Source of the DNA: Candidatus Coatesiibacteriota bacterium
GTDB taxonomy: Bacteria > JAFGND01
DNA length: 64,000 bases
Reading direction: 5' to 3'
Assembly: GCA_016927185.1 (NCBI GenBank)
Contig: JAFGND010000060.1
Coordinates: forward strand, 37,231-101,230
How positions within the stretch are numbered: the stretch's first letter is position 1; every line of letters starts with the position of its first letter. The notes beneath the pieces are model-generated. The model saw nothing but the letters and a program-made list of their open reading frames with translations, did no database searches and had not been told where the DNA came from. This document shows, in pieces, positions 30,291 to 37,978 of this stretch. The position numbers and the translations under genes are program-made.

Positions 30291-31814
30291 ATGATAAAGC
30301 GAATTGCATTATTGCTTGTTTTACTTATTGTTTCTTCTTGTCAGAAAAAAAAGGAACCTGCAAAGGAAATTATCAGCTTGATTCCATGGGAATCATATTA
30401 TATAATGAAACTCCAGGGAAAGATTCTTGGATATAACTTTACCAAGTTTGAAAAAACAGACCAATCTGGGAAAACAATATATAAAACTACAACCCAAACA
30501 GAGATGGGAATTATAAGACTTGGTATAAAACTTTCTATCAAGTATTTTCATGTAATAGAGGAAGATGAGAATTTGAATCCATTGAGTTTCAAGTTGAAAT
30601 ACAGTATGGCAACTAATGAAATAGAAATGGAAGGCAAGGTTAAAACTGACACACTTTATCTTACACAATTATCGGAGGGGCAAAAAACAGAGAAAAGCAT
30701 ATTTATTGGGAAAGTAAAGAATGAAAAGGACAAGCAGGTTTATTTTCAAATCCCGCTTCAATATCTTTTTCTCAAGAATCCTCCCAAAACAGGTGATGAG
30801 TATGAGCTGAAGATTTTCATGCCAATTCTCAATCAAGTACAGAATGACAAAATAAAGATAGAAGGAATTGATACAATTACTGTGGAAGATAAGAAAACAG
30901 AGGCGTTTCGTCTATATGGAAGCATACCTATGATGAGTGAAGGAGAAACAAAAATCTGGGTAGATAAGAAAGGCATGATACTTGCCAGCAAAACTGAAGT
31001 TGCTGGAATGACTATAGATATGGAGAAAGTCAGTAAGGAATTTGCTCTTTCACAGGAAACCGGTGGAGAGCTTGATTTGAATATATATGTTCAGCCAACA
31101 GGAAAGACAATCGCTAATCCAAGAAAAGTTGCTGATCTGACTGTCAGGCTTTCAATTCCTTCAGGTAAGATAAAGCAATATATATCAACAGACGAGCTTA
31201 ATAAAATAACAAAGGAAGATGGTGAAAATTCTGTTATAATGAATATTAAGAGTGACATGAAGAAGATCCCAGACAAGGAGACTGAGATAAATGAGGTTGA
31301 TCTTAAACCTTCATTAGAACCGACAGTATATGTCCAGTCAAACGATTCGGAAATAAAGAAACTTGCACAGGAAATTGCAGGAAATGAAACCAACAAATGG
31401 AAGATTGCACTCAAACTTGCAGAATGGGTAAACAAAAACCTTGGTAAGAATTATCTAACTGGTTTTGCAACCGCAAAGGAAGTATTCAAGACTAAACAGG
31501 GAGATTGCACTGAGCATACTGTATTGCATATAGCCTTATGCAGATCCCTTAATATTCCGGCAAGAGCAGCAAGCGGATTAATGTATGAAAGGGGAAGATT
31601 TGCATATCATATGTGGAGTGAGGTATATTATGACGGATGGAAACCAATTGACAGTACATGGCCATTACAGAACAAGCAAAATAGAGTATTTGTTGATGCA
31701 ACACATTTAAAACTTGCTGCTAGCAATCTCGATGATAATCTGCCACTTGATCTGGGACAGAAACTCATTGCATTAATAGGAAAACTGCAAATTGAGATAA
31801 TAGATTACAAGTAA
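30291..31814 (+). CDS. Transglutaminase-like lipoprotein
   Basis: A 507-residue lipoprotein. The signal peptide ends LIVSSC (lipobox), and the mature protein has a long beta-rich N-terminal region before a transglutaminase-like cysteine protease-fold domain at about 360-480. The catalytic triad is visible: Cys in QGDCTEHT (about residue 406), His in FAYHMWSEVY and Asp in KPIDSTWPL. Such exported proteins often act as peptidases or cross-linkers at the envelope. The ATG at 30291 follows a GGAGG site by 5 bases; an upstream in-frame start at 30267 lacks one. Two small genes follow closely. Confidence 0.85.
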   Translation: MIKRIALLLVLLIVSSCQKKKEPAKEIISLIPWESYYIMKLQGKILGYNFTKFEKTDQSGKTIYKTTTQTEMGIIRLGIKLSIKYFHVIEEDENLNPLSFKLKYSMATNEIEMEGKVKTDTLYLTQLSEGQKTEKSIFIGKVKNEKDKQVYFQIPLQYLFLKNPPKTGDEYELKIFMPILNQVQNDKIKIEGIDTITVEDKKTEAFRLYGSIPMMSEGETKIWVDKKGMILASKTEVAGMTIDMEKVSKEFALSQETGGELDLNIYVQPTGKTIANPRKVADLTVRLSIPSGKIKQYISTDELNKITKEDGENSVIMNIKSDMKKIPDKETEINEVDLKPSLEPTVYVQSNDSEIKKLAQEIAGNETNKWKIALKLAEWVNKNLGKNYLTGFATAKEVFKTKQGDCTEHTVLHIALCRSLNIPARAASGLMYERGRFAYHMWSEVYYDGWKPIDSTWPLQNKQNRVFVDATHLKLAASNLDDNLPLDLGQKLIALIGKLQIEIIDYK

Positions 31815-31823
31815 CAAGGAGGA

Positions 31824-32048
31824 ATGATGCAAAAGGTAGTATATGAGTATTTTGATGATTCTCTTAAACAGAATGAGAATAGCGAAGTTAACAAGCTTCT
31901 GAAGGAAGGCTGGGAGATATTTGATTTTGCTATAAATGAAAAAGGAATGGTCCTGTATGTTCTGGAATTTATTGAGGAATATGACGAATCTGATGAGGAG
32001 TATGAGGAAGAGGATTACACTGAAAATGATGGGTATTCTAATAACTGA
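31824..32048 (+). CDS. Small acidic hypothetical protein
   Basis: A 74-residue protein. The first 45 residues look folded (a DUF4177-like small alpha/beta pattern with KLLKEGWEIF), and the tail is almost entirely Glu, Asp and Tyr. It has a good AAGGAGG site and its stop overlaps the next start by 1 bp. Function unknown. Confidence 0.65.
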   Translation: MMQKVVYEYFDDSLKQNENSEVNKLLKEGWEIFDFAINEKGMVLYVLEFIEEYDESDEEYEEEDYTENDGYSNN

Positions 32049-32506
32049 TGGATCTCGAATTAGTTGAAATAAAAGTATGGTGCATGGGTTGCAGACAGCA
32101 GCTTGAAATCGAACAGGCTGCTCTTGTAGGATGGAAATACTGCGGTAATTGCCACCATTTCATATGTCCTGAATGCCTCTCCATAATCGGTTCCAGAAAA
32201 GCATGCCTCAGTGATAGGTGCAGGGAAGAAGGTTTGATGATGGATATTCAGGACATACCGCTTGCAAAGATAACCTTGTTTGCAAGAAGCCAGCTTACTG
32301 AGTTACCAGAAGATAGTCTTTTATATAAACTATTCTATAAGAAGGAAGAGCTCCTTGCAAAAGACAAAACCAAGCCAATAGAGAATGAGGTAGCAGATAT
32401 ATTCATTCAAACAGCGGAGGAAGTCTGGAAAAACAAGAGAATAGTTCTTGCCAAGAGAAGACGGGGCAGGTTTATTTCCTGGCAGAATCTTGGAAAGGAA
32501 TCTTAA
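32048..32506 (+). CDS. Zinc-ribbon-like hypothetical protein
   Basis: A 152-residue protein with three C-x2-C pairs in the first 45 residues (CMGC, CGNC, CPEC) and further cysteines (ACLSDRC), consistent with one or two zinc ribbons or a RING-like fold. The C-terminal half is helical and basic, ending in KRRRGRF. It could bind nucleic acid or protein. It is coupled to the small acidic gene before it, forming with the lipoprotein gene a three-gene unit that ends about 140 bp before the tRNA. Confidence 0.65.
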   Translation: MDLELVEIKVWCMGCRQQLEIEQAALVGWKYCGNCHHFICPECLSIIGSRKACLSDRCREEGLMMDIQDIPLAKITLFARSQLTELPEDSLLYKLFYKKEELLAKDKTKPIENEVADIFIQTAEEVWKNKRIVLAKRRRGRFISWQNLGKES

Positions 32507-32604
32507 GGGATTTTTTAAAACCAATGCAATAATTTTGAGTTGCAAAGGATTATATTACTTGATGCTGCTTCAACAAGACATTCTCAAGGTTTTTCAAATC
32601 TATC

Positions 32605-32632
32605 TTGACACAAAAAATATATTTAATAGTCA
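32605..32632 (+). promoter_or_regulatory. Possible promoter of the tRNA-Asn gene
   Basis: A perfect TTGACA at 32605-32610, 16 bases, then TAGTCA at 32627-32632, which is a weak -10. The tRNA begins at 32650, a suitable distance. The -10 match is poor, so this is tentative. Confidence 0.35.
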
Positions 32633-32649
32633 GGGCATGTAACTTAAAT

Positions 32650-32722
32650 GCCCCTGTAGCTCAGCCGGTAGAGCGGATGGCTGTTAACCATCATGCCGTT
32701 GGTTCGAATCCAGCCGGGGGCG
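32650..32722 (+). tRNA. tRNA-Asn(GTT)
   Basis: A complete 73-base cloverleaf read by eye. The acceptor stem GCCCCTG pairs with CGGGGGC with one G-U pair. The D stem is GCTC/GAGC, the anticodon stem GATGG/CCATC with loop CTGTTAA giving anticodon GTT, and the T stem GTTGG/CCAGC with loop TTCGAAT. The discriminator is G and CCA is not encoded. It marks the border between core genome on its left and the defence island on its right, a common place for integrated islands. Confidence 0.95.
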
Positions 32723-33183
32723 AATTTGTTCAAAATCGTCTTTTTTATCACTTTTCTGACACTTCTTTTTCATTTCTTGCTTATTCAAGCTCTTAATTGT
32801 GAACTTTTTTAAACTTCCTCTATTGATAGTTTCCTGTTGCATGGAGTTCAAATGTTCTTTCATCTTGCATCGGAGTTATTGACGAACTAAAACTATGAAC
32901 AAAACAGGAAGTCTTTGAATGCCATTGATTTACAAAGTAAAACACCTAATGATATGTCCTGTAATGATTTACTTCATTGTATTAGTATGTTAGTTTGAAT
33001 ATCATGAATTAATCAATAGTATTCATGATGGTTTAAGGGCATAATTTTATTCTAAATCACAGGCAAAGGATCATGGGATAATAATTCAGTAAATATTAAG
33101 TACTTAATATCATAAGATTGTCATTTATACAAACATATTAAGATCTATAAAAGATTTCAGGGGATGCTTTTATTTGATCTCTC
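32723..33183. other. AT-rich gene-free stretch after the tRNA
   Basis: About 460 bases with no convincing open frame on either strand, no integrase remnant and no copy of the tRNA 3' end that I can see. It contains several short inverted AT-rich repeats. It separates the tRNA from the end of the minus-strand defence array. Confidence 0.6.
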
Positions 33184-34110
33184 CTAATCTTCCTTCCTGA
33201 ATTCCTCTATATACTTGATAAAGACCTTTCTGAAAAGAACTATATTCTCATAAAACCAGTTGAAATTGTTTTGCCTTTCTTTATCATAAACATCCGATAC
33301 ATACTTTCTTTTTATTATTCTTTTTTGTGGAGTAGAATCTTTCCATTCCAGCTTTTCTCCAATCTCTTCTTCTATTTCATGTTTCTTTTTTTCAAGAAAA
33401 TCAAATAAAGGTTTGTCATATGTGTCCAAGCCACAATCTAAAGCTCTATCTTTCGTTCTAAGTACTAAATCAATATTTACATTTTTCTTCCCTATATTAA
33501 AAGTATAATAATGTATTGGTTTCGGTTTACTAAAGCTCGTTTTTGTATCTTTCTTCACAATGTATTCCCTGAATTCAGTCCAGAAAGATAGTCTATTATT
33601 TTCCGTCTCCGTCATATCTCCTCTATAGGCTTCTTTCAAAGACTTTGCCCATTCATTAGGACTCACTATTATCTGGAACTTTGGTGCAGGTTTTGAATCT
33701 TCTATCTGCCAGACTTCAATCTTGATTAGAAAGAATGAAATATTTTCATCAGTATGTTCATTAAGCCAATTAACAGCATTCTTATGATCATCAGTAAATT
33801 CTTTCACAATCCAGATAATGATTTCTGCATCCAGTCCTGAAGCATACACAAGCAACTTCCCAAGATGATCATGATTAGTAGATTCCAGCTGGTTTTCAAT
33901 TACAATTTTTCTGCTTCTTTCATCTTCTGCATAAATATCAGCTTTATAAGCTCCAAGAGGCTTTTCAGTCTGAATAAGATTAATATCTATCCCTATTTCC
34001 TCACCAAGCATGTCAAGATTCTCTTCTTCTGCCAGCCACGGTGTGAAATCCTTACCTTCATCTTTCCAAATATCTCTTAACGGTCTTTTTTTTAGTTCCG
34101 ATAGTTCCAT
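33184..34110 (-). CDS. DUF4268-type PD-(D/E)XK nuclease-like protein
   Basis: A 308-residue protein. The N-terminal half is a restriction-type nuclease fold with Asp58 in YKADIYAED, Glu72 and Gln74 in IVIENQLE, that is D-x13-E-x-Q where the usual lysine is glutamine, a variant seen in this family. The C-terminal half, rich in aromatic and charged residues with SFWTEFREYI, matches DUF4268. It is the last gene of the four-gene array, 40 bp after the methyltransferase, with its own ribosome binding site. It may serve as the effector nuclease or as an accessory; this is inference. Confidence 0.75.
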   Translation of the reverse strand: MELSELKKRPLRDIWKDEGKDFTPWLAEEENLDMLGEEIGIDINLIQTEKPLGAYKADIYAEDERSRKIVIENQLESTNHDHLGKLLVYASGLDAEIIIWIVKEFTDDHKNAVNWLNEHTDENISFFLIKIEVWQIEDSKPAPKFQIIVSPNEWAKSLKEAYRGDMTETENNRLSFWTEFREYIVKKDTKTSFSKPKPIHYYTFNIGKKNVNIDLVLRTKDRALDCGLDTYDKPLFDFLEKKKHEIEEEIGEKLEWKDSTPQKRIIKRKYVSDVYDKERQNNFNWFYENIVLFRKVFIKYIEEFRKED

Positions 34111-34150
34111 ATTTTCCCCTTTCTTCTATTTCATTTAAAACTAACGACTT

Positions 34151-37100
34151 TCATTCTCCAAGCAATTCCTCTTCATCCTCTTCAACAATCTTTTTTTTCC
34201 TTGATATTTTTGCAGGGAGGGATTTGAGTTCTTCTTCGTGGTATTTGTGGTTGAGCTCTAAGAGACGTTTCAAAATCTCTCGTCTTGCAGTTTCTGATAT
34301 TGTATATCTTATCCTGTCTTCTTCAGGCAGATAGTCAACTTCATGGAAGGAATGCTCAAGATTGACATTTGTCCAGCCGTATGCTTCCAACACCTTGTCA
34401 TCCATATTCTTATGCAGTTCACGTAGTTTCAGAATATCTTGATAAGCACTTCCAGAAATATCCTCGTCTTCCAGTTTGCTTTCCTGTCTTACTTTCTCTA
34501 CTGTCAAGTCCTTGTCATGAAACAGGTTATAAGTCTTTGTAAGTCCCAGTTTCATCTTAAGCATCATCTGCCGTCTATGTTCATGATAGGTTTTTCCGAT
34601 TTCCTCCAAAGTCCTTTCCATGTCAGGAGTTAAGACAGGGAAGGGAAAGTTTTCAAAACAATCTGTTGGTGAATATCTTAGAACAATACCATATGTTGAA
34701 CTATATTTTCTTACCCAAATATCGTAAAATGAGTTTTGTACTATACAATAGTCTATGAATGAATTTGAAGTAAATACAAACAAACCATCAGAAAAAATAA
34801 AAATAGGTTGTGTTTTACTAAAGTTCAAATATTTGGTTCTTGCTCTAGCTACTACAAAACAACCATCCAGCTTTGACAGCGCGTTGTAGAGTGCTGGTCT
34901 TGATCTATGAAAAAGCCACCAGTTTTCTCTAATATGGTTTTTGTTTTCGTTTGAGTCCTTCACAATCCTGTATGGTTCTTCATATTGCATTGCTTTTTCT
35001 TCTGGCCAGTCAAAGAAATTTATAATATATCTTGAGGGAGACTGGTCATATCTGTCATTCAAATCCTTGCCATTCAATAAAGGAAATATTACTTCTGCAT
35101 TTTTGGGATTAGCTTCAATCAATTCATTTCTTTTATTTTCATCAAGGAGAAAACCTTCGCCTAGGAAAATCGAACCTTGAAACATCTTGTTTTTATTGTT
35201 ATCTAAAGAATAAGGAGTGAGTAAGTCATCTTCAGGATAATAAGTAAGCATGGCACTTATATATGGAACAACTATATTATCCAATATTTTCCCTGACTTC
35301 ATACTCCTGATATCTTCTGTCTCTAAATTAACATCAGGTTGATAAAAATATCCTGTTTTAACATCAACTTTCTTTCTCAAGGAAAGCAAAGAAACAAAGA
35401 CCTTGGCAATCCCAGGCCATCTTACAGAACGTTTTGCGAATACTATTTCTCCTTGCTTGTTGACTATATAAAACAGACCGCTTTCTCTTGTTCTTCCTTG
35501 TGATATAGTATTTGTTGCAATCAATGCACAAAAACCGTTCTCTTTCATAATTTCATAATCTCTTCTCAGGAAATAAGTTACAATATCACAACCACCAGAT
35601 GGATAATATTCCGTTTGCAGCCAATTTAGATAATCATCTCCATGTGTTCCGCTTATGGATTGCGTTCCAAGATACGGTGGATTACCAAGAATGCAGTCAA
35701 AGCCACCTTGCTCCATGATTTCAGGAAATTCAAGAAAATAATGAAAAAACTGCTTTTTCTGTGCAATTTCAGAAGCTTTTCCTGCCTTCTTCTGATTGAT
35801 TGTTCCAGGATTTTCTAGAAATTTCCTGAATTCACCATCAGTAACAAAATCTTGCTCATTATCAGAAGTCTTAGGCATGAAAAACTGCGCTGTTACAATG
35901 TCTGCAAGCTGCTTTGTCCTCCAGTAACCTGAATTATTCTTTATCTCGTCAAATCGCTTCTTCTTCTCATCAATCCTGTCTGCAGTGTCTTCTGGAAGCA
36001 TATCAAGATACAAGTATTCCCTTATATATTCATCAGTTCCGCTCTTTATATCCGAAAAATCAAGTCCCTGTTGTGCAGCATTTTTCCTCTCATCCTTGTT
36101 TGTTCTCAATAATCTTCTTGAAACATCAGCATCATCTCCATAAATCTTCTTGAATGCCTCGTCAGGAATTCCTTTCTCAAGCTCGCTTTCATAAGCAAGC
36201 CCGACAATTGCATCACCACATTTGATATGATGGTCCAAGAAACTCAAAGGTTCTCCAGGACAATGTGCCTCAAGCCACAAGGATACTCTGCATAACTCTA
36301 CTGCAAGCTCGTTCTTATCCACTCCATAAATGCAATGCCTTATTACATCCCTGACTGCCTTTCGCAAATCAGGAGGGGGAGGCTGGTCTGATCTGCTTCT
36401 TACTCTTGCAAGTTCAAGTCCGATACGTCTTGCTGCATTCAGAAGCATGTGACCACTCCCGGAAGCAATGTCGCAGACCTTTATGGATAAAAGTGCCTTC
36501 TCCACGTCAGCTTCCTTCCTCTTCTCTTCAATTATGTAGTCAAGTGAATGTCTAATGAGAGGTTGCACAAGCTCGTCAGGTGTATAATGAGAACCTGTTG
36601 TTGAACGTTCATTTCCCTTGATGAGAGCGAATTCCCTTGCTTCAGTATTAATAAATGGCTTGAAGTCAAGCAAGCTTTCATATACTGAACCGAATTCCTC
36701 TACATTAAGGGATGCATAATTTATGCGTCTTGTGCTTCCTGTCTTTGCATCAATAAAAGTGTTTATGGAACATATTGCAGAAAGAAGATCCCTGTTTTCA
36801 ATGCAGCATTCATTCAATATGCTAATTGCCTGCTCCTTGAACAAATCTCCATTAAGCGGTTTTATCTCAAGAGCTTCTCCAAACCTTCCATTCTCGAATA
36901 TCTTGAAAGTAAGAAGAAGAGCATTCCATAAATCGCTGTAATTGTTTTCATAAACATGCTTTTTTTCCGAAAGTTTTCTCAATCTGGTAACACTATAGTA
37001 ATTATAATAGATATCCCTGATGCTACTGTCCGTTCTATTTTCAAAAACAAGATTGCGCTCCTCAATGACTATGAGAAAAAGTATCTTGTAAACAAGCCTC

Positions 37101-37978
37101 AAGAGCAACCTGTTCAACTTCAGATCCGCTCCTTCATCCTTGAGGAAATCAGATAGTCTCTCCTGATTATCACACTTCTTGATGAAACCGTTTGCAAGTC
37201 TTTCTATGGATATCTTTACAGCCTCCGACAACTTGTCTCTTATCCTTGCTCCATGATCCAGAGCATCCTGATGATAACGCTCTAATATGCATTCAGAAGC
37301 AGTTTCTATTGACTGGGGCATCCTGCTTGAATGTATCAGTCTGAACATTATGGCAAATTCACTGAAAAGCTTCTCTTCAAGTATTTTCTCAAGATCGAAT
37401 TCAAGATATGACAACCTTATCAATCTGCTGCAGTCTCTCAGAATTCTCAACCGCAAGCCGTCTGTAAGTATTCCATACAAATGCTCTTCAGTAAGATTAA
37501 GATACTCCTGAATACATGAATGCGGGGAAAGCTTTCTTCTTTCTGCTTTTTCCATATCCTCGTTGAAGCCTATTATATAAACAGGAAGATTTGCCTTTCC
37601 TCTGTAATTTATTGGATAATAATTGTTATTGATTATTATGGCTGGCTCAGTTTTCTCAAGTTCATATCCAAGAAGACGCAGAAGTGGTTCAATAAAATAG
37701 ACTCTTGTCTCTGATACACCTGTCTCAGTCTTTCCTGTTTCATAAGATATTGAGCTTTTTCCCTTTTCTATTATCCTTTCTCTATGCCTTTTGAAAATCG
37801 TCCAGTGAGCTTGTGCTTCTGTCCATAAATCAATGATGATTTCCTTCAACTTGACTTTTTTCTCAAATCCGAAACTTTCTGATGTCTGATGCGAAACCTG
37901 CTCATCTCCTTCTGACAGCAGATCCAGTATATCATAGGAAAGTATTGATCCTTCTATGCGTATTGCATTGTATTTCAT
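34151..37978 (-). CDS. drmMI: DrmMI/PglX-like N6-adenine DNA methyltransferase
   Basis: A 1275-residue methyltransferase. The SAM-binding motif I is VCDIASGSGHMLL near residue 498, followed by YGVDKNELAVELCRVSLW, and the catalytic NPPY motif lies in CILGNPPYLGTQ near residue 765, which places it among Eco57I-type gamma-class adenine methylases. The first 250 residues resemble the N-terminal part of type ISP/IIG and PglX enzymes; I see no certain nuclease site there. The region after NPPY is probably target recognition. It overlaps the SNF2 gene by one base (TAATG). Co-occurrence with a DrmD-like helicase favours DrmMI of class 1 DISARM; PglX of BREX is the alternative, but pglZ and brxC are absent. 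Confidence 0.78.
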   Translation of the reverse strand: MKYNAIRIEGSILSYDILDLLSEGDEQVSHQTSESFGFEKKVKLKEIIIDLWTEAQAHWTIFKRHRERIIEKGKSSISYETGKTETGVSETRVYFIEPLLRLLGYELEKTEPAIIINNNYYPINYRGKANLPVYIIGFNEDMEKAERRKLSPHSCIQEYLNLTEEHLYGILTDGLRLRILRDCSRLIRLSYLEFDLEKILEEKLFSEFAIMFRLIHSSRMPQSIETASECILERYHQDALDHGARIRDKLSEAVKISIERLANGFIKKCDNQERLSDFLKDEGADLKLNRLLLRLVYKILFLIVIEERNLVFENRTDSSIRDIYYNYYSVTRLRKLSEKKHVYENNYSDLWNALLLTFKIFENGRFGEALEIKPLNGDLFKEQAISILNECCIENRDLLSAICSINTFIDAKTGSTRRINYASLNVEEFGSVYESLLDFKPFINTEAREFALIKGNERSTTGSHYTPDELVQPLIRHSLDYIIEEKRKEADVEKALLSIKVCDIASGSGHMLLNAARRIGLELARVRSRSDQPPPPDLRKAVRDVIRHCIYGVDKNELAVELCRVSLWLEAHCPGEPLSFLDHHIKCGDAIVGLAYESELEKGIPDEAFKKIYGDDADVSRRLLRTNKDERKNAAQQGLDFSDIKSGTDEYIREYLYLDMLPEDTADRIDEKKKRFDEIKNNSGYWRTKQLADIVTAQFFMPKTSDNEQDFVTDGEFRKFLENPGTINQKKAGKASEIAQKKQFFHYFLEFPEIMEQGGFDCILGNPPYLGTQSISGTHGDDYLNWLQTEYYPSGGCDIVTYFLRRDYEIMKENGFCALIATNTISQGRTRESGLFYIVNKQGEIVFAKRSVRWPGIAKVFVSLLSLRKKVDVKTGYFYQPDVNLETEDIRSMKSGKILDNIVVPYISAMLTYYPEDDLLTPYSLDNNKNKMFQGSIFLGEGFLLDENKRNELIEANPKNAEVIFPLLNGKDLNDRYDQSPSRYIINFFDWPEEKAMQYEEPYRIVKDSNENKNHIRENWWLFHRSRPALYNALSKLDGCFVVARARTKYLNFSKTQPIFIFSDGLFVFTSNSFIDYCIVQNSFYDIWVRKYSSTYGIVLRYSPTDCFENFPFPVLTPDMERTLEEIGKTYHEHRRQMMLKMKLGLTKTYNLFHDKDLTVEKVRQESKLEDEDISGSAYQDILKLRELHKNMDDKVLEAYGWTNVNLEHSFHEVDYLPEEDRIRYTISETARREILKRLLELNHKYHEEELKSLPAKISRKKKIVEEDEEELLGE

